From: Macrolepiota albuminosa | Taxonomy: Eukaryota; Basidiomycota; Agaricomycetes; Agaricales; Agaricaceae | DNA length: 64,000 nt | Reading direction: 5' to 3' | NCBI GenBank assembly: GCA_027475525.1 | Contig: JAMWFC010000085.1 | Coordinates: 496,001 to 560,000, forward strand | Shown here: positions 1-12,949 of the stretch, one piece after another | Numbering within the stretch: the stretch's first letter is position 1 | Layout: every line of letters begins with the position of its first letter | Notes under the pieces: model-generated | Databases searched by the model: none | Seen by the model: only the letters and a program-made list of their open reading frames with translations | What the model was told of the DNA's origin: nothing | Position numbers and translations under genes: made by a program

Positions 1-986
1 AGGGTCTATAGAGAGAGGTATCCAGCGTGCCATATCAGTATATGTCTTCAGTGAGTTTTTCCGGCTTGAAAAAATGTATGTTGATGCATATATGCAGGTG
101 ATTGACTGCACTTACTCAGTTGTCTTTCGGCAAGATCCTTCCTGCAGGTTCTTCAACACTTTCTTTGCATGCTCATCATTTGAATTGGCCTTTGAAGTGA
201 TTTGTTGAGAGAAGCTTGAAGGAGGACTTGAAGAGGGATGTAGTGGAGGGCGAGAAGGCATGTGATGAAGTGTTTGTGACACGACACAAGGTCAGTATGT
301 TTGTGACACAATACAAGGTCAGTATCGTGACGATATTTGTTCACAGTTTGAACTCAAGCCATTCTCGGCATGGCACCATAGTTGTGCCAGCAGATGATGA
401 GTCAGGAACAGCCTTCTTGTCTCTTGCCACCACTATCTCTCTTCCGATTGCTTTATTGCAGCACAGGTGAGTGCATAGTCACTCTCTCACCACACATTGT
501 TCACTCCAAGTTGATTTGTAGAGTACAGAAGTTTGTCTACTCCATTCTCCCATCCCCAGGCCCTATTATTCAAGTTTTACTCTGCTTGAAATCAAGGTGA
601 GACACTCACTCTACAACAATGAGCTTCCTCCTCATCTCTCCCTGCAGCTTTATCAAAAAAATTTGTATCTACAAGTTTGATAAAATATAGTAAGCCTTTG
701 TTGGCCATAGCCATGTAAGGCTATCTCACCTCAATACTCATAGATCTCTCAGTCTGTATATAATAGTCTTGTCTCATTTTTTTTGCTCACCATCTCTCCT
801 CTCTCTTTTATTTAGTCAAAAACTTGCATTACATTGTAGTATTAGCCCTCTCGTTTGCTCTAGTTGAGAAGTTCAATTTGTGGCTGCTTCAAGGAGTGCT
901 ATTCTACAACCTGTTCCTACTCTTATCCTGTGATCTATTCTCCTCCTTTACAAACAGCAGCAGAGGCTTTTCTTCTCACTGTGACT
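1..986. other. 5' flank of Plavaka element, no confident gene
   Basis: Precedes the first recognisable transposase exon. Short open frames exist on both strands but none resembles a known family. Pyrimidine-rich stretches with possible splice-like signals suggest either the transposon's own 5' untranslated region or an upstream non-conserved exon. No terminal inverted repeat of the element could be located, so its left end may lie in or before this stretch. Confidence 0.4.
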
Positions 987-2657
987 ATGCCACCATCTAG
1001 TTTCTCTTGTCCTGCTTGCTACAAGACCTTTGGTACTAGCTCTGGGCTGTCAACTCACAAAAGACAGTGCAGATTCATGCAGCGCAAGGCCACTCAAGTT
1101 CTTAATATTTTTAACAAGAGAAAAGTTGATGAACTGTCACAGAGTGGAGTTCAAAGGCCAGAAATGGAAGATACAGGTTTGGAGGAGACTGAGCTGCTAG
1201 TGTGTCCCAATCTGATGCATATAATTTTGGAACTTACTAGTTTTTACTTCTAGGATGCTAGTACTTCAAATGCTCAGGCTGATGAAAGAATTTCTATGCT
1301 ACTGCCTTTACCTCTGCCTCTTCCAAGGACTGTAGAAGACCCACTACCTTCTTTTCCTGCTTTTCGACCATCTGGAAGACCAAATCGTGCCATCCGATTG
1401 CCTAAGCGCTATATAGACTTAATGCCACCACCACCACCACCACTTATTCATGATCCTTCACCTATTCATGATATTTCACCTATCACTGATGCTTCAACTC
1501 AAGAAACTATTCCTAGTCCATCTCCAGAGCCAGTTATCTATTGTACCAAACCCAATAGCTTTGGTATATATCATGTCTATCCTGGAGGTCAACCATCATT
1601 CACTCCAGAAGAATTCTATTCGCTTTCTCATACATCCAATGCTCCCACATTTGCAGGTAGCCAAAGCACCTCTGACAACCAACCATGGTGGAGTCCCTTT
1701 GGCTCAACACCTGATATTGCAAAGACAGCTTACTTTGCACCATTCAAAAATCCGACAACATTCCTTCTCAAAGAATGGCAATTATCTGGCTCAAATCTCA
1801 AATCAGATGCTGAAGTTAATCGCCTTGTTCATGATTACATCCTGCGAGATGATTGGGATACAGTGGAATTGAAGGATTTTAATGCTGGCAGAGAAAGTAA
1901 ACGACTAGATGACTTCAGAGAGGCAGCCTCATCACCTTTTTCAGCAAGTGATGGATGGAAACAGTCAACACTCAAGATATCTGTGCCTTGTGATGGTGTT
2001 AAACATACCTCAGAAGCCCATGCACCTGTATTTGAACTCCCTGGTCTTGCTCATCGGTCTATGAGTGCTGTACTTGCTAGCATTATCAATGGGCCAGCAG
2101 CATCTACTTTTGTTCTCCATCCTTATAAAATGTTCTGGAATCCTTTTCCAGGTTCTCACCATGAGCGGATTTTTGGTGATATGTTTACTTCAGATAATTT
2201 CATAGCTGAGTTTATGAAGGTCCATAACCTTCCTCAGACAGATGGAATTGAAAATGTTGTACTTGGAATTGCTATTTGGTCAGATTCAACACATCTGACT
2301 AATTTTGGCAAGGCTTCTCTTTGGCCAATCTACTTTTATTCTGCTAATTAGTGGAAAACAATCTGAGGAAAGCCTACATCAAATTCAGAGAATCATCTTG
2401 CATATATACTCAAGGTAAATGATCATCTACTTATTCAATTCTCAGGGCTAATCATTATCAAGTTATCTGACATGTTTCAAGACTGGTATATTAGTCAATA
2501 TGGTCAACCTGCCTCTGCAGAGATCATGACATTTATGCGACGTGAAATTATGAATGCTGTATGGCTTATTTGTTTGGACGATGATTTTATGGAAATTTAT
2601 CAGAATGGATTGATCTCATCTGGCCCTGATGCTGTTGTTCGGCGCTATTTTCCTTGG

Positions 2658-2813
2658 TTTATGATACATGGAATGGATTATCCAGAAAAGTCAGTAATAT
2701 TATTTATTTTTCTGGCCATTCATTGATTTTTTTTTTTATGATACATGGAATGGATTATCCAGAAAAGTCAGTAATATTATTTATTTTTCTGGCCATTCAT
2801 TGATTTTTTTTTT
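2658..2813. repeat. 77-bp-period tandem duplication (Plavaka)
   Basis: The stretch beginning tttatgatacatggaatgg occurs twice, offset by 77 bp, ending in a T-run. It lies at an exon/intron border of the transposase. It has the same period as seven other duplications in this window, so it is probably an assembly overlap left unmerged. Confidence 0.9.
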
Positions 2814-4638
2814 CAGAATCCTCATGATTTGCATTCAGTATCTAGCTAATTATCCATGTCCACGATGCTTAATTCGGACTGAAGAAATTTCACAAATTGG
2901 TGAAAAGTCTGATCAACAGCGGAGACAAAAACAACTTCGTGTAGATAATGAAACTTGCCAGAAACGTGTTGAAAATGTACGCCAAAAACTATTTGAAAAA
3001 GGATACACACATGGAAGTACTGTAGTCAAAGGACTACTTGAATATGGATCACTCACTTCATCTCGTGTAAGCTCACTATTTTTGTAACTGATTATACCAG
3101 GCTAATAGTTCTATAGAATGCTTTTTCTGTTTGCCTTGGTCCTTTTGGATTTGACTTTCACAACTTACTCTGTTCCGATATTTTGCATGAATTTGAAATT
3201 GGAGTTTTTGCAGCAGTACTCAAGCACTGCCTCCGCATCTTATATGCTGCAGGAAATGACTCTATTCAAGAACTGAACAGACGGTTATTTCTTAATATTT
3301 TTTCATCTGAGTGTGTAATTTAATCACATGTCTTGCAGATTTCGAAATACTCCAACATTTGGACGTAATACAATTCGAAAATTCTCAAATGATGTAGCAG
3401 GGTTAAAGAAGCTAGCAGCATGGGACTATGAAAATATCCTTCAGGTATGTAATCTATTGTTTTGAAGTCTATTTCATTGAATAATGTAATTGATTATACA
3501 GTGTTCAATTCCTGCTTTTGAAGGTCTACTCCCTGAGCCACACAATTCTAATTTGATTAATCTTTTCTTTGAGTTGGCAACATGGCATGCCCTCGCAAAA
3601 TTGAAGTTACACACAGAGTCAACTCTTCAAGATCTTGACAGCTCACTCACACGACTTGGCCAGGAACTCCGATACTTCAAAAAAACAACTTGTGCCGAGT
3701 ATGTTACACGGGAACTTCCAAGTGAAGTTGCTGCACATGGTCGAAGAAAAGCAGCATGGGCTGCTACTCAATCACAAGTGCTAAGTGGTAAAAAAAGTAT
3801 AAAGACTGACAATCCTCTAAAAAAGCAACAAAAATCAAGAACCCGCGAATTGAATCTTAAGACAATCAAATTGCATAGTCTTGGTGACTATGTCAAGTGT
3901 ATTAAATTGCATGGAACCACAGATAATTATTCAACTCAAACGGTGACTTTAAATTTTATATATTTCTGAGTCTGTCACAAGTCTAACAGCCTTTTTTCAC
4001 AGGGAGAATTAGCCCATCGCCGAGTAAAACGAATTTTCTCTGTCATTCAGAAGAGTACCTATACACTTGGAATTGCAAAGTATGAACGTCGACAGCGGAT
4101 TCTTAATCGCATGAAAGTGAAAGCCCCCAAACCAAAGACAGATGACAAACGGAAGCAGCATCATGACAATGATTTCATACCACCTTGGCTTCAGTTCAAT
4201 GAAACTGAATATTTGCCCAATGGCTCTCCACAAGATCATCACATCATTGCACAAGATGTCCGACATCCTCTCATACTTCCACAATGGCTCAGTGAAAATG
4301 AAGATGATCTCACTCTTGAGGTAAAGAAGCTATTGGTATCAGTATATATATTAATATTTCTTTGTTGGCTAGGGATTCTTGGTCAAACTCCAAGACTATT
4401 GCTTAGCACACATGCTCAAAGAAGAGTATGATGGTGATATTCTCATGTATACCTCTGAACAGCGTCGCCATATTCACATTGTCGGCAACAAAATCTACCG
4501 ACACAAATGGATTCGTGTGAATTATACAACATATGATTGTCAGCGAGCTCAAGATACTCTCAATCCCCGTACTCATGCCAATGCTCTTGTTTTATCTCGA
4601 GAAGATGGAGAGGATGGAATAAACCCATTTCCATACTG

Positions 4639-4792
4639 GTTCTGCCGTATTCTTGGGATCTTCCATGTGAAAGTCCTTCATACTGGTCCTGAATCGACTT
4701 CTCGTGATCCTCAGCGTTCTGCCGTATTCTTGGGATCTTCCATGTGAAAGTCCTTCATACTGGTCCTGAATCGACTTCTCGTGATCCTCAGC
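4639..4792. repeat. 77-bp tandem duplication (Plavaka C-terminal exon)
   Basis: Two identical adjacent 77-bp copies (4639-4715 and 4716-4792), starting gttctgccgtattcttggg. Because 77 is not divisible by 3, the second copy shifts the frame; reading from copy 2 alone continues the conserved C-terminal domain. Probably an assembly artefact. Confidence 0.95.
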
Positions 4793-5553
4793 ATGTGGAA
4801 TTTCTTTGGGTGCGTTGGTATGGGCGTGAAGTGAGCTTGAAGACTGGATGGGAAGCACGACGGCTGCATAAAATTGGTTTTGTTGATGGTGATGATGATG
4901 CGGCATTTGGTTTTCTCGATCCCACACGAGTTATCTGAGGAGTCCATTTGATTCCTTCATTTTGCAATGGTAAGACCTCTGAGCTTCTTCTACCCAGCAC
5001 TAGTGCTCGTGCTCCAAGTGAAAAAGATGAGGATTATAGGTTTTATGATGTTGGAATGTAAGATTTTTGTTTGCCTCTACTCTGTTTACTTCAAGTTTAC
5101 CAAAAACCTAGGTTTGTGGACCGAGATATGGTGATGCGCTTTCGTGGTGGTGGCATCGGCCACAAATCTACCCGTGAAGCAACCAATACATTCTTATTAG
5201 ACAGACACAGAAGCGATATGGCCCCTGCACACGCAAATGCCACTACTAGTACTAGTGAAACACCGATGGACAGTGATAGGCTCCAAGTCGATGCAGAAAC
5301 TAGTGATGAACTCTGGCCTCAGTATACAGAAGATGAAACTCTGACAGATGAAGAAGAGGATTATGGCTATGAGAACCCAATGTATCAACAGCTTCAAGTT
5401 GAAGAGTCAGAAGGTGATGAGTCTGAGAATGACTCGGACAACAATGAATGCCAGGCAGATAGCGATGATGGTTTAAATGACGGATTGGGCCCTGAGGATG
5501 GGGAAGACGATGCTGAGGATCTCGAGGGTGAGTGGGGCTATGCAGAATTGTAA

Positions 5554-5880
5554 CTCGGATAAACACCATGACATTGTATATATTGATTATATCAGTCCGT
5601 TCTTGCCTTACATGTGGGATACCTGTAAGTTAATACGCTACATGGTACATGCTTTCCGTTAATGATATTTCTGTGACTTACCTTCCTGCCGTCGCCATGC
5701 CTGGCGTATACCCAGCTGGCAGCACCTTACATACCTAATACCCACCACGTGAGCCATAACATTCTTCATATGGTACCGTCATTTTTGTAGATGAGGATAG
5801 GAAAGTTATACACGGGCCTGTAGCCCCACACACGTGCGTAAATGCATTTCCTCGTGGAGAAAATGATATAGCTACCCCTT
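5554..5880. other. 3' flank of Plavaka element, no gene seen
   Basis: No coding potential recognised. This stretch may hold the right end of the transposon, but I could not match an inverted terminal repeat to the left flank. Confidence 0.4.
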
Positions 5881-5977
5881 TAGAAGTGGAACCTGGTTTT
5901 GATCCCAGGTGTGTAGCCCAGCGGGCACGAGAGCCTCGCCAAGGGCGCCGGCTTCCGTGCCATCCCAAACGCTACTC

Positions 5978-6017
<40 letters not shown>
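5881..6017 (+). mobile_element. SINE-like retroelement with 39-nt poly(A) tail
   Basis: Short unit ending in 39 consecutive A (5979-6017). Just inside is a tRNA T-arm-like hairpin at about 5892-5909 (CCTGG stem, loop TTTTGATC, CCAGG stem), resembling a pol III B box. At 5914-5925, tagcccagcggg fits the A-box consensus TRGCNNAGYNGG at every position. This order (B-like, then A) suggests a composite or truncated tRNA-derived SINE. No convincing target-site duplication was found, so a processed transcript remnant remains possible. Confidence 0.5.
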
Positions 6018-6019
<2 letters not shown>

Positions 6020-6135
6020 TAGTGCAGCAAAGGAAGCTCAGAATTTGCCACGGGTAGAAAACACGGCCAATTACACGTGACCGAGTAGTCAGCTGACCGG
6101 ACAACTTCCCTCACACGTGTCCTTAACTCTTCTAC

Positions 6136-6720
6136 GTACTCAGGCTGTTGCTCTAGATTCCACTAAGTATCGTTTTCTGGAGGCCTTGCCAACGACCACA
6201 TCTGTTGATTCTGCCAACCTGTCCTCATTCGCTGCGCAGAAATGTCAACTCGTAAAACTGGGCTCTGTGAATGATGAGCTTCTCGTTGAAGGGTAAAATT
6301 TATCATAGCTACAGGGAACTGCCCGGATCAAGAGGATGGATATCTCAAATTCCATTATATCTTCACCCGTTCTCTCGTACTGTCCGACTCCTGAAAACAT
6401 CCAAAATTCCATTCACTCCAACCCCAAAGGATGGAGTGTGGCATGCTTATACGACCGTGGTACTGCATGTGACATGTTCAAGGTGAGGAGTTTTCCGTCG
6501 CAATCTGGTGAACATTTCTTCCCACGTCCTCCACCTTGCGAGACGTCGTTCTGGATATCATTCGCCGGAAGCTCTTTCAATTCCATTCCCTAAGACTTTT
6601 TTGGTTCATCGAAGAGCTAGCAGAATCGTTTTCGCGAATATCCAGATATCCATGTTGAACGATACGAAGCTGCCCATGCAATATGCCGAAGTTGGCGCCT
6701 GGCCTCTCGTCAAAGCCTAA
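6136..6720 (+). other. Unrecognised possible gene remnant
   Basis: The plus strand has a codon-like segment from about 6136 (frame containing STKYRFLEALPTTTSVD) that reaches a possible donor at about 6291 (gtaaaa) and acceptor at about 6312. It continues through MDISNSIISSPVLSYC to about 6480, where another donor-like gtgagg occurs, and a third open piece runs to 6720. The pieces look like exons of one gene but I recognise no domain, and open frames are lost beyond 6720. It could be a decayed gene or chance open frames. Confidence 0.25.
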
Positions 6721-7527
6721 ACTTCCGCCAAAGCGGAGTATCTAGACTTCTATCGACTGAAGGTTGAGTTTGATTTGTCTGTCGGCATTGCGAGGTACCG
6801 ACTTATCTTCGAGACATGATCGATGGTCGTTATCCGAGTCCTGCCCTTGCAAACGAGGAAGCAGGTTACATTTAGGAGATGGAGAATCTGAGATTGAACC
6901 ATGTGGCTGGTATTTTTGTTCATAGGACACTACTTCCTACCGAACCTCTGCAAGCATACCGGGACACCCATCCTGGCGGGTTATATCACATGAGGGATAA
7001 TGGAATACTCCAAAACCCTCTCCAGTTATACACGTCCGCAGGACGTATGTAGTGGTGACATGATTAATATCGAGCTTTCCATGCCAATGAAAAACCCGCG
7101 GGAACAACTTGATGAACCATGGGTAGAATATGTCGAGAAAGATCCATCTCCTTGCTTCTCATGCTCACTGAAAGCCTGAGCTTCAAGCGATACTTCGCGT
7201 GATTATCATGAAGCTCATAACATGATGGACGTGGATTAACGGAACTTTCCAATGAATTGACAAACCTTCAGGATGGGATGGGAAGTACACGTTTCTAAGC
7301 CAGAAAACGAAGGAGAGTTTCGCCGACTCTGAACTGCTTGTACTCACACATCAGGACCTTGAACCTTGGGAGAACTCAGCAAGAAGAAGACCTGATACTG
7401 GACCCCCCACACTGCCAGACGCATTTGAGCTTCGACTTCTTTGTAACCATAAAACAAGTTTTAGGAGAAAAATGACTAGAATGCAATGTTCATTATATAT
7501 GATAGGTATGTGTAACACCTGCAATCA
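6721..7527. other. No gene recognised downstream of P450
   Basis: Contains only short broken frames on both strands. It may include the P450 3' untranslated region near 7440-7527. Confidence 0.4.
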
Positions 7528-9754
7528 CTATGCTACACGCCTAACCCTCATTGGAACATTTGCTCCGGTTTGACCTGCCACCTTAGGTCGAGGTAAGATT
7601 GAGCGATGTCTTTCAATTTTCGTCTCTGGACCGTCCAGCAATTCGAAAGTATAATTTCGTATGAGGACAGAGAGCGCGGCCTTCGTCATACGTTCATTCT
7701 CCGGATACAGAGAAACAGGAAATACGAACCTTGAATTCTGCTAAAGCAAAATGACGTCCCAGACATATTCGTGGCCCATCCGAGAAGGTGAGAATGTGAC
7801 GATGTCCTTGCAGCTGTTTTGCTAGAACATCGGCATCTCTAAGCCACCGTTCTGGTTCAAATTCCTTAGCGTCTGGCCCCCAGAAGGCGATCGATCGGTT
7901 GATTGCACGGATCGGAGCGGTGACGATGGTACCCTTTCGTACAACGATACTTGAAACCATTTCCCCCGTAACAGTCACAACTGGAGTAGACAACGGGATA
8001 ATATCGTCCTCGGCTGCCTAGGTCAGCATTCAGCGCAGAGATATATCATAGGACCATCCAACCACGCACAACTCTGTTCGTGTCCGAAACAGGGGGATGC
8101 AGCCTCAGGACTTCGTGAGCGATAGAATCAAGGTACGGCAGTTCTGAAACGAGTTGATCCCAAGTAGGATCGGCCGTAGAAAAGCGAGACAGCTCCTCAC
8201 GGAGTTTCTGCTGCTTCTCAGGCTTTCTTGCAAGTTCGATAAGGGCCCACTAACGATACTTATCAGTTCAGAGAAGGTGACTATTTATCCCTGGACTTTA
8301 CCGTCAAACTAACTAAACTTCCAAGTGATGCAACAGAAAACGATATCAGGATGACAAATGCTTACTTGAGGTAGTTTCGTATCCTGCAAGCAATAGAGTA
8401 TTCTAGTGAAAGGTGATGCAAAAGAAGTAAACGAGATGAAAAGAAGTTACAAACCATCTGCAAAGTTGTCAGATACCGACAAGCTGTCAAAAAAGTTCCC
8501 TTACTTGAGCTAAAACCTCTTCTTGCGACATTCGTAGTTGCGTATCCGTGCTTTCTGCCTTGACTGACCCATTGTTAGGGAGCAATAAACTATCAACTTG
8601 CAATATCTACTTAATAATCCAATGATAGATCTCTCCTCCATCTTATCCCCTAACAACCCTTCGTTTCGGGTCCTTTTCAATAGATCATCCGCAATCTGTT
8701 TCATTGCAGTATGCAGTTCTGACCACTGTTTGCTGTCGCTCGTAGGCAATTTGAGGAGAAACGGTAAAATAGAACCAAGCAGGAAGACAAAAAGAGATAG
8801 GGTGCTCGACCCCGTATTCATTGTTTCAAACACACGGACGACAGAGGGCACCTTTCCATCTAGAGACCCGAAGTCATGGCCGAATCCTGCGATTCCTATT
8901 GAGTCAAGACTGCACGGTTGTCTTTAAATTAATTCAAGGGAAATGTGATGATCACTCACGATACATGATTCATCCTTTGTTCATCTATTTCAGCATATCT
9001 TACATTGCAATTAGTAATTGTTTCTGCCTACCATTTCTGAACATCGATAATCGCTCCATTACCAGCGGAAGAATCTAATATTGCGTCCCACTTGTCCTTC
9101 AGCTATAAATAGGACGCGTACGATTATGACAAACCAACTGCGACCTTTTCGATGACTAACCTTGTAAGATGAATCGTAGAAAACCGAAGTCAGTTGACGA
9201 ATGGCGGCGTTGCTAAATGCCGGAGAAAGAGCTTTGCGTTGCCTGATACAACCCGTGACGATTATCCTAAGAAACAGTTCATGGCTACAAACCTGCGATG
9301 ACTCTCTCCCTCAGCCCACAATAATCCTCGTCCGAACTGAGTACTTTAGGTTTACACGGCTTTCAAGGAAGAAAAACAGAATATTTACAAGTCGTTCGAT
9401 AAAGGACTTTGATAGTGATGTTTTAACGTAGCCGAAGGATTCTTTAGAATAGAAATGAGTGACAGCTTTAGGATCGACTATGACAACCCTCGTAGAGCCC
9501 AGAGTTTCAGGAACACGAAACGCTGGACCATAGTTATTAATCCATTGCTCAGTTAGAAGGGAAGCATCTTCTGACTCTCTCAAGATGCGAGAGAGACCAA
9601 ACAAAAGACTTTGACTTGGGGGTCCTCGTAATGACGTCGTTTGAACTCCTCCATGCTGCCTAAAGAGAAAATGCCTTAGCAACTTGACGACAAACCATAT
9701 GTAGAGGCAGTATGCAACAACGTCAGCAATGTGAAGCTCGAGGACAGACACCAT
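7528..9754 (-). CDS. Cytochrome P450 monooxygenase
   Basis: Haem-thiolate monooxygenase, anchored in the ER by an N-terminal hydrophobic helix (AYCLYIWFVVKLLRHFLF, residues about 14-31). Visible landmarks in order: a proline-rich hinge (RGPPSQSLLFG); a C-helix-region block after RKALSPAFS; I-helix oxygen-activation motif AGYETT at about 8365-8380; ExxR (EVLR) in the K helix near 8115; PERW near 7850; and the cysteine-ligand loop FSDGPRICLG near 7775. At least seven exons are needed, with introns of about 50-60 nt. The start at 9754 is the only Met before the anchor, and the stop is at 7528-7530. All catalytic motifs are present, so it is probably functional. The substrate cannot be deduced; such basidiomycete P450s often act in secondary metabolism or xenobiotic oxidation. 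No partner biosynthetic genes adjoin it. Confidence 0.92.
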
Positions 9755-11082
9755 ATCGTGGGTTCAAGTTGTTGAATTCGAGAAGGGCGATGTATTTAAT
9801 CAGAGAATCTGCGTTTCGTTCCCACGTTTGCAACCATAAATAAACTACGAGAGTAGTCGAGTCCATGCTGAAGCATCAGAACACTGGACAATTATTTGCG
9901 TTACTATTCCAACCAAAATGTGAAAAATGTTCATTTCGAGTAGGCCAAGATGAGAAAATGAATTTACAGAAAATAACGGAAAATTGGTCTTACGGGGCCA
10001 CGGCGGCCGAAGACGCAATCTCGTCAGCAGTTTTCAAGTAATCTCCAATTTCCTGTCAATTGTGGAAATCCAATTACGGTATATACATGGCTCCGCTGAG
10101 CTACGCAATGCCAGGGAGTCTTTGATTCCTTGATTGGGAAATTAAAGGGATAGAGACTGACCGCGATCCAGACCGATTAGGTTGCCCGGTACCTCCAAAG
10201 ACAATTGGACTTTGCAGTCTGAACAAAAGCCTTGTTTGTCAATTTCAGTGTGACACCAGAATGTATTTTCTATGATCTATTTCAGCAGTGCCGCTTCTTT
10301 AATAGAGTCATCATTGGAGACACGAAACGCTCCAATGATGCGAAGACTATGGAACGTTACATTTCAGCCGGTACGCGCAAAATGGGCATCGGACATAGAA
10401 ACAGATATTGTGCAGAAGGTGGTGAAGCTGACAAATTCCTTGCGAACAAATTGTTGCCCATTCAACAATCGATTCCTGGATCAGTGAGAACTAGTTTTCT
10501 GGCTGTTGGAGGAGCGATATTTTCGGAAATTCTCATGTTCGAATCCACGGTGCTGTATTGATATCAGATGAGACTAACAGATATAGGATTCGCCGCGTCT
10601 CCTCGGGAGTAGATGACGACCATAAGATTCTACTGAACTCTGATGCTATGTTATTGGCTTCTTCGTCAGAACGAATCGATAATACCAATCTCATAATATC
10701 ATCCCGTCATGAGGTTAACAACCGGTAACTACGAGTGAAATGACTTCTGATGTGCCAGACGCACCACCTAAGAGTTGAATAGTTCACGTTCTGGCAGCGG
10801 CCATCCTTTCAGTTCGCTAATAAAATACTCGCGTGCAACAACCGGTCACGGCCGGGAAGATCAGCGAAGGAAAACGTATGATTGAAACCGTCAAGCGTCG
10901 CGCAGAGACTAAGTACACTGAAACATCAAGGCAGACGCTGAATTTGTTGGAAGTTGTCATAAGGGTTTAATAAGATGAGGCCTCGCAGTCGATCAAGAGA
11001 CTACAAATTAATGACCGTGGGAACGCAACGTGGCCCATCAACTGTTTTCTCCAAATCCTTGTTTGAAGCTCAATTACGACGA
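9755..11082. other. Intergenic region between P450 and co-chaperone, no confident gene
   Basis: Lies between two divergent genes, so it should hold both promoters. An open frame of about 109 codons at 10232-10561 (+) has no recognised similarity or splice context. TA-rich and low-complexity segments are scattered through it. No clear regulatory motif can be named. Confidence 0.4.
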
Positions 11083-12949
11083 ATGCGCTGGCCAGCGCTG
11101 ACCATTTTTCTATTCTTTGTGGCCCATAGCGCCTGTGGAGAGCCCGCAAGTGGCGGGCTTTATCCTCCAGGCCTTGCTCCTCTCATAAATCGCGCCAACA
11201 GCCTCTTGTCTCTCGGCCAATTCAACGAAGCAGCTCGAATATACTCTGAGGCAATCGAGCAATCTCCTGCCGACTATTTGCTCTACTACAAGCGTGCTAC
11301 GGCATACTTCTCCTTGTCTCGACATCCTGCTGCACTCGAAGACTTTGACAAAGTCCTGTCTTTGACGTCAGGGACGTTCGACAATGCCAATCTTATGAAA
11401 GCGCGGATACACACGCGAGAAGGTCACTTTGACCTCGCTAAGGAGTCGTTAGCACTGTATGTCAGGGCAAAAGGGGCGAATGACGAAACAACGGAGCTAC
11501 AGGAGAGTATCAACGCGGGAATAGCAATGGAGGCGAAGATGGAGAGAGAACGCGAGACGCAGCTGTGGAACGCGTGCGTAGAAAGCGCCAGTGCCGCATT
11601 GCGCAGCGCAAGCCACTCAATTGACATTCGGTCCGTCCGCGCCGAATGCGCCCTCGCCGCCGGCGACGTCGACAGTGCCGTCGGCGATCTCACGTGCGTG
11701 ATCTATCTCTCTTCTTGTTCAAAATTAACATCTGCGCCACCAGTCGCTTGTCACACCTCCTCCCGCCCTCAACAACACTCCTCACGACTCTCTTCCGCCT
11801 TTCTTATTTCCTATTGTCACCATCTCCCGCTCCCCTTAACAATCTTAAACAGTGTCTACACTACGACCCAGACTCAAAACCTTGTCTCGTGCTCCACCGT
11901 CTCTTAAAATCATTCGACCGCAACTTCGCCGAGCTCGAGGAGCTCCAAACGAAGGAGGACCACCGTGGCATCATCGCCCTCCTTGCCGGCCCAGCGAAAG
12001 GGAAAAAAGGCGACTTCCTCAACAAGTTCGATGAGGCACTCAAGGAGCACACCGACCGTGCGCAGATCCTTCCACCACAGCTCGCAGCACGACAGCATAC
12101 GCCTGAGATCCCACTTCCAAATGCGTTCAAGACATCATTGCGCCGCCAGGAGCTCGTCCGGGCGCTCTGCAAGGCGTACACGCAGGTCGGTACCAGGAAG
12201 GAAATGATCAGAATATGGTGCGAGGAGTTATTGGGGATGCACGGATGCGAGGAGGATGTGGATGGATTGGTTGGGAGAGGGGAGGTGCTCCTGGGTAAAC
12301 AGGAGTGGGAGGAGGCGGTTCAGGTTTTGTCCAAGGCATTCGAGAAGAGCGGACAGAGTAATCGCGATGTATGTCACCTTTGTGCTGGCATGCGCTTGCA
12401 AGCTCATAAATCGCGTTTCTTTAGATCCATTCGCGGCTGCAGCGCGCGCAGAAGCTGCTTAAGCAGAGCAAACAGAAGGACTATTACAAGGTCCTCGGCG
12501 TCTCGAGGGACGCGGATGACAGGACTATCAAGAAAGCTTTGTGCGTTTACTGCTTCTTTGTTTCAAAACCATGCTAACCGTCTTCATCTAGCCGGATGGC
12601 AGCGAAGAAGGCTCACCCAGACAAGGGTGGTTCGGAAGCTAAGATGGCTGCCGTCAACGAGGCGTACGAGGTCCTCAGCAACGCCGGTAAGTATCCCTAC
12701 CTCTTTACCCCTTCCATGTCCCGTCTTCAGTCCCACACTACTAACACCTACCTTCTTCTCACAGAGCTCCGCGCGCGCTTCGACAACGGCGAAGACCCGA
12801 ACGATCCGATGACGCAACAGGGCGGGCACGCGTACCCCTTTGCCGCGGGCGGGCACCCCTTCGCGCAGTTCTTCCAGCAGGGCGGGTTCCCTGGTGCTGG
12901 TAGCCACGGCGGGCCGTTCCAGTTTCATTTTCAGCATGGGGGACGGTGA
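11083..12949 (+). CDS. ER TPR/J-domain co-chaperone (DNAJC3/P58-like)
   Basis: Predicted luminal Hsp40 that would deliver clients to an Hsp70 (BiP) in the endoplasmic reticulum. The N-terminus has a signal peptide (RWPALTIFLFFVAHSACG). Tetratricopeptide repeats follow (RANSLLSLGQFNEAARIYSEA and later units), then a J domain beginning DYYKVLGVSRDADDRTIKKAF with the Hsp70-stimulating HPD triad in KKAHPDKGGS. The tail is Gly/Phe/His-rich (GGHPFAQFFQQGGFPGAG). Introns at about 11695-11744, 12369-12424, 12541-12591 and 12687-12764 all follow GT-AG and restore frame. The start at 11083 is chosen because it begins the signal peptide; an upstream in-frame Met at 10975 would bury it. The TPR-then-J order matches mammalian DNAJC3; eIF2-kinase inhibition is known there but not implied here. 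Confidence 0.9.

Larger units (their letters stand above)
987..5553 (+). pseudogene. Plavaka-family (CMC-type) DNA transposase, decayed
   Basis: Multi-exon transposase of the Plavaka group, cut-and-paste DNA transposons abundant in Agaricomycetes. The chosen start (987) opens a C2H2 finger (CPACYKTFGTSSGLSTHKRQC). A proline-rich linker follows, then conserved blocks: LLKEWQLSGSNLKSD, VLHPYKMFWNPFPGS, WSDSTHLTNFG, MNAVWLICLDDDFMEIY, RRYFPWFMIHGMDYPEK, YPCPRCLIRTEEI, and near the C-terminus FVDRDMVMRFRGGGIGH with an acidic tail. Exons are split by several short introns. It is broken: in-frame TAG at 2349 and TGA at 2364 interrupt the block after WSDST, and TGA at 4936 lies in the C-terminal domain. 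A 77-bp tandem duplication at 4639 shifts the frame, but that one is probably an assembly artefact. Family assignment is from recognised blocks; exon borders are approximate. Related KDZ transposases are the alternative, but the block order fits Plavaka better. Confidence 0.85.
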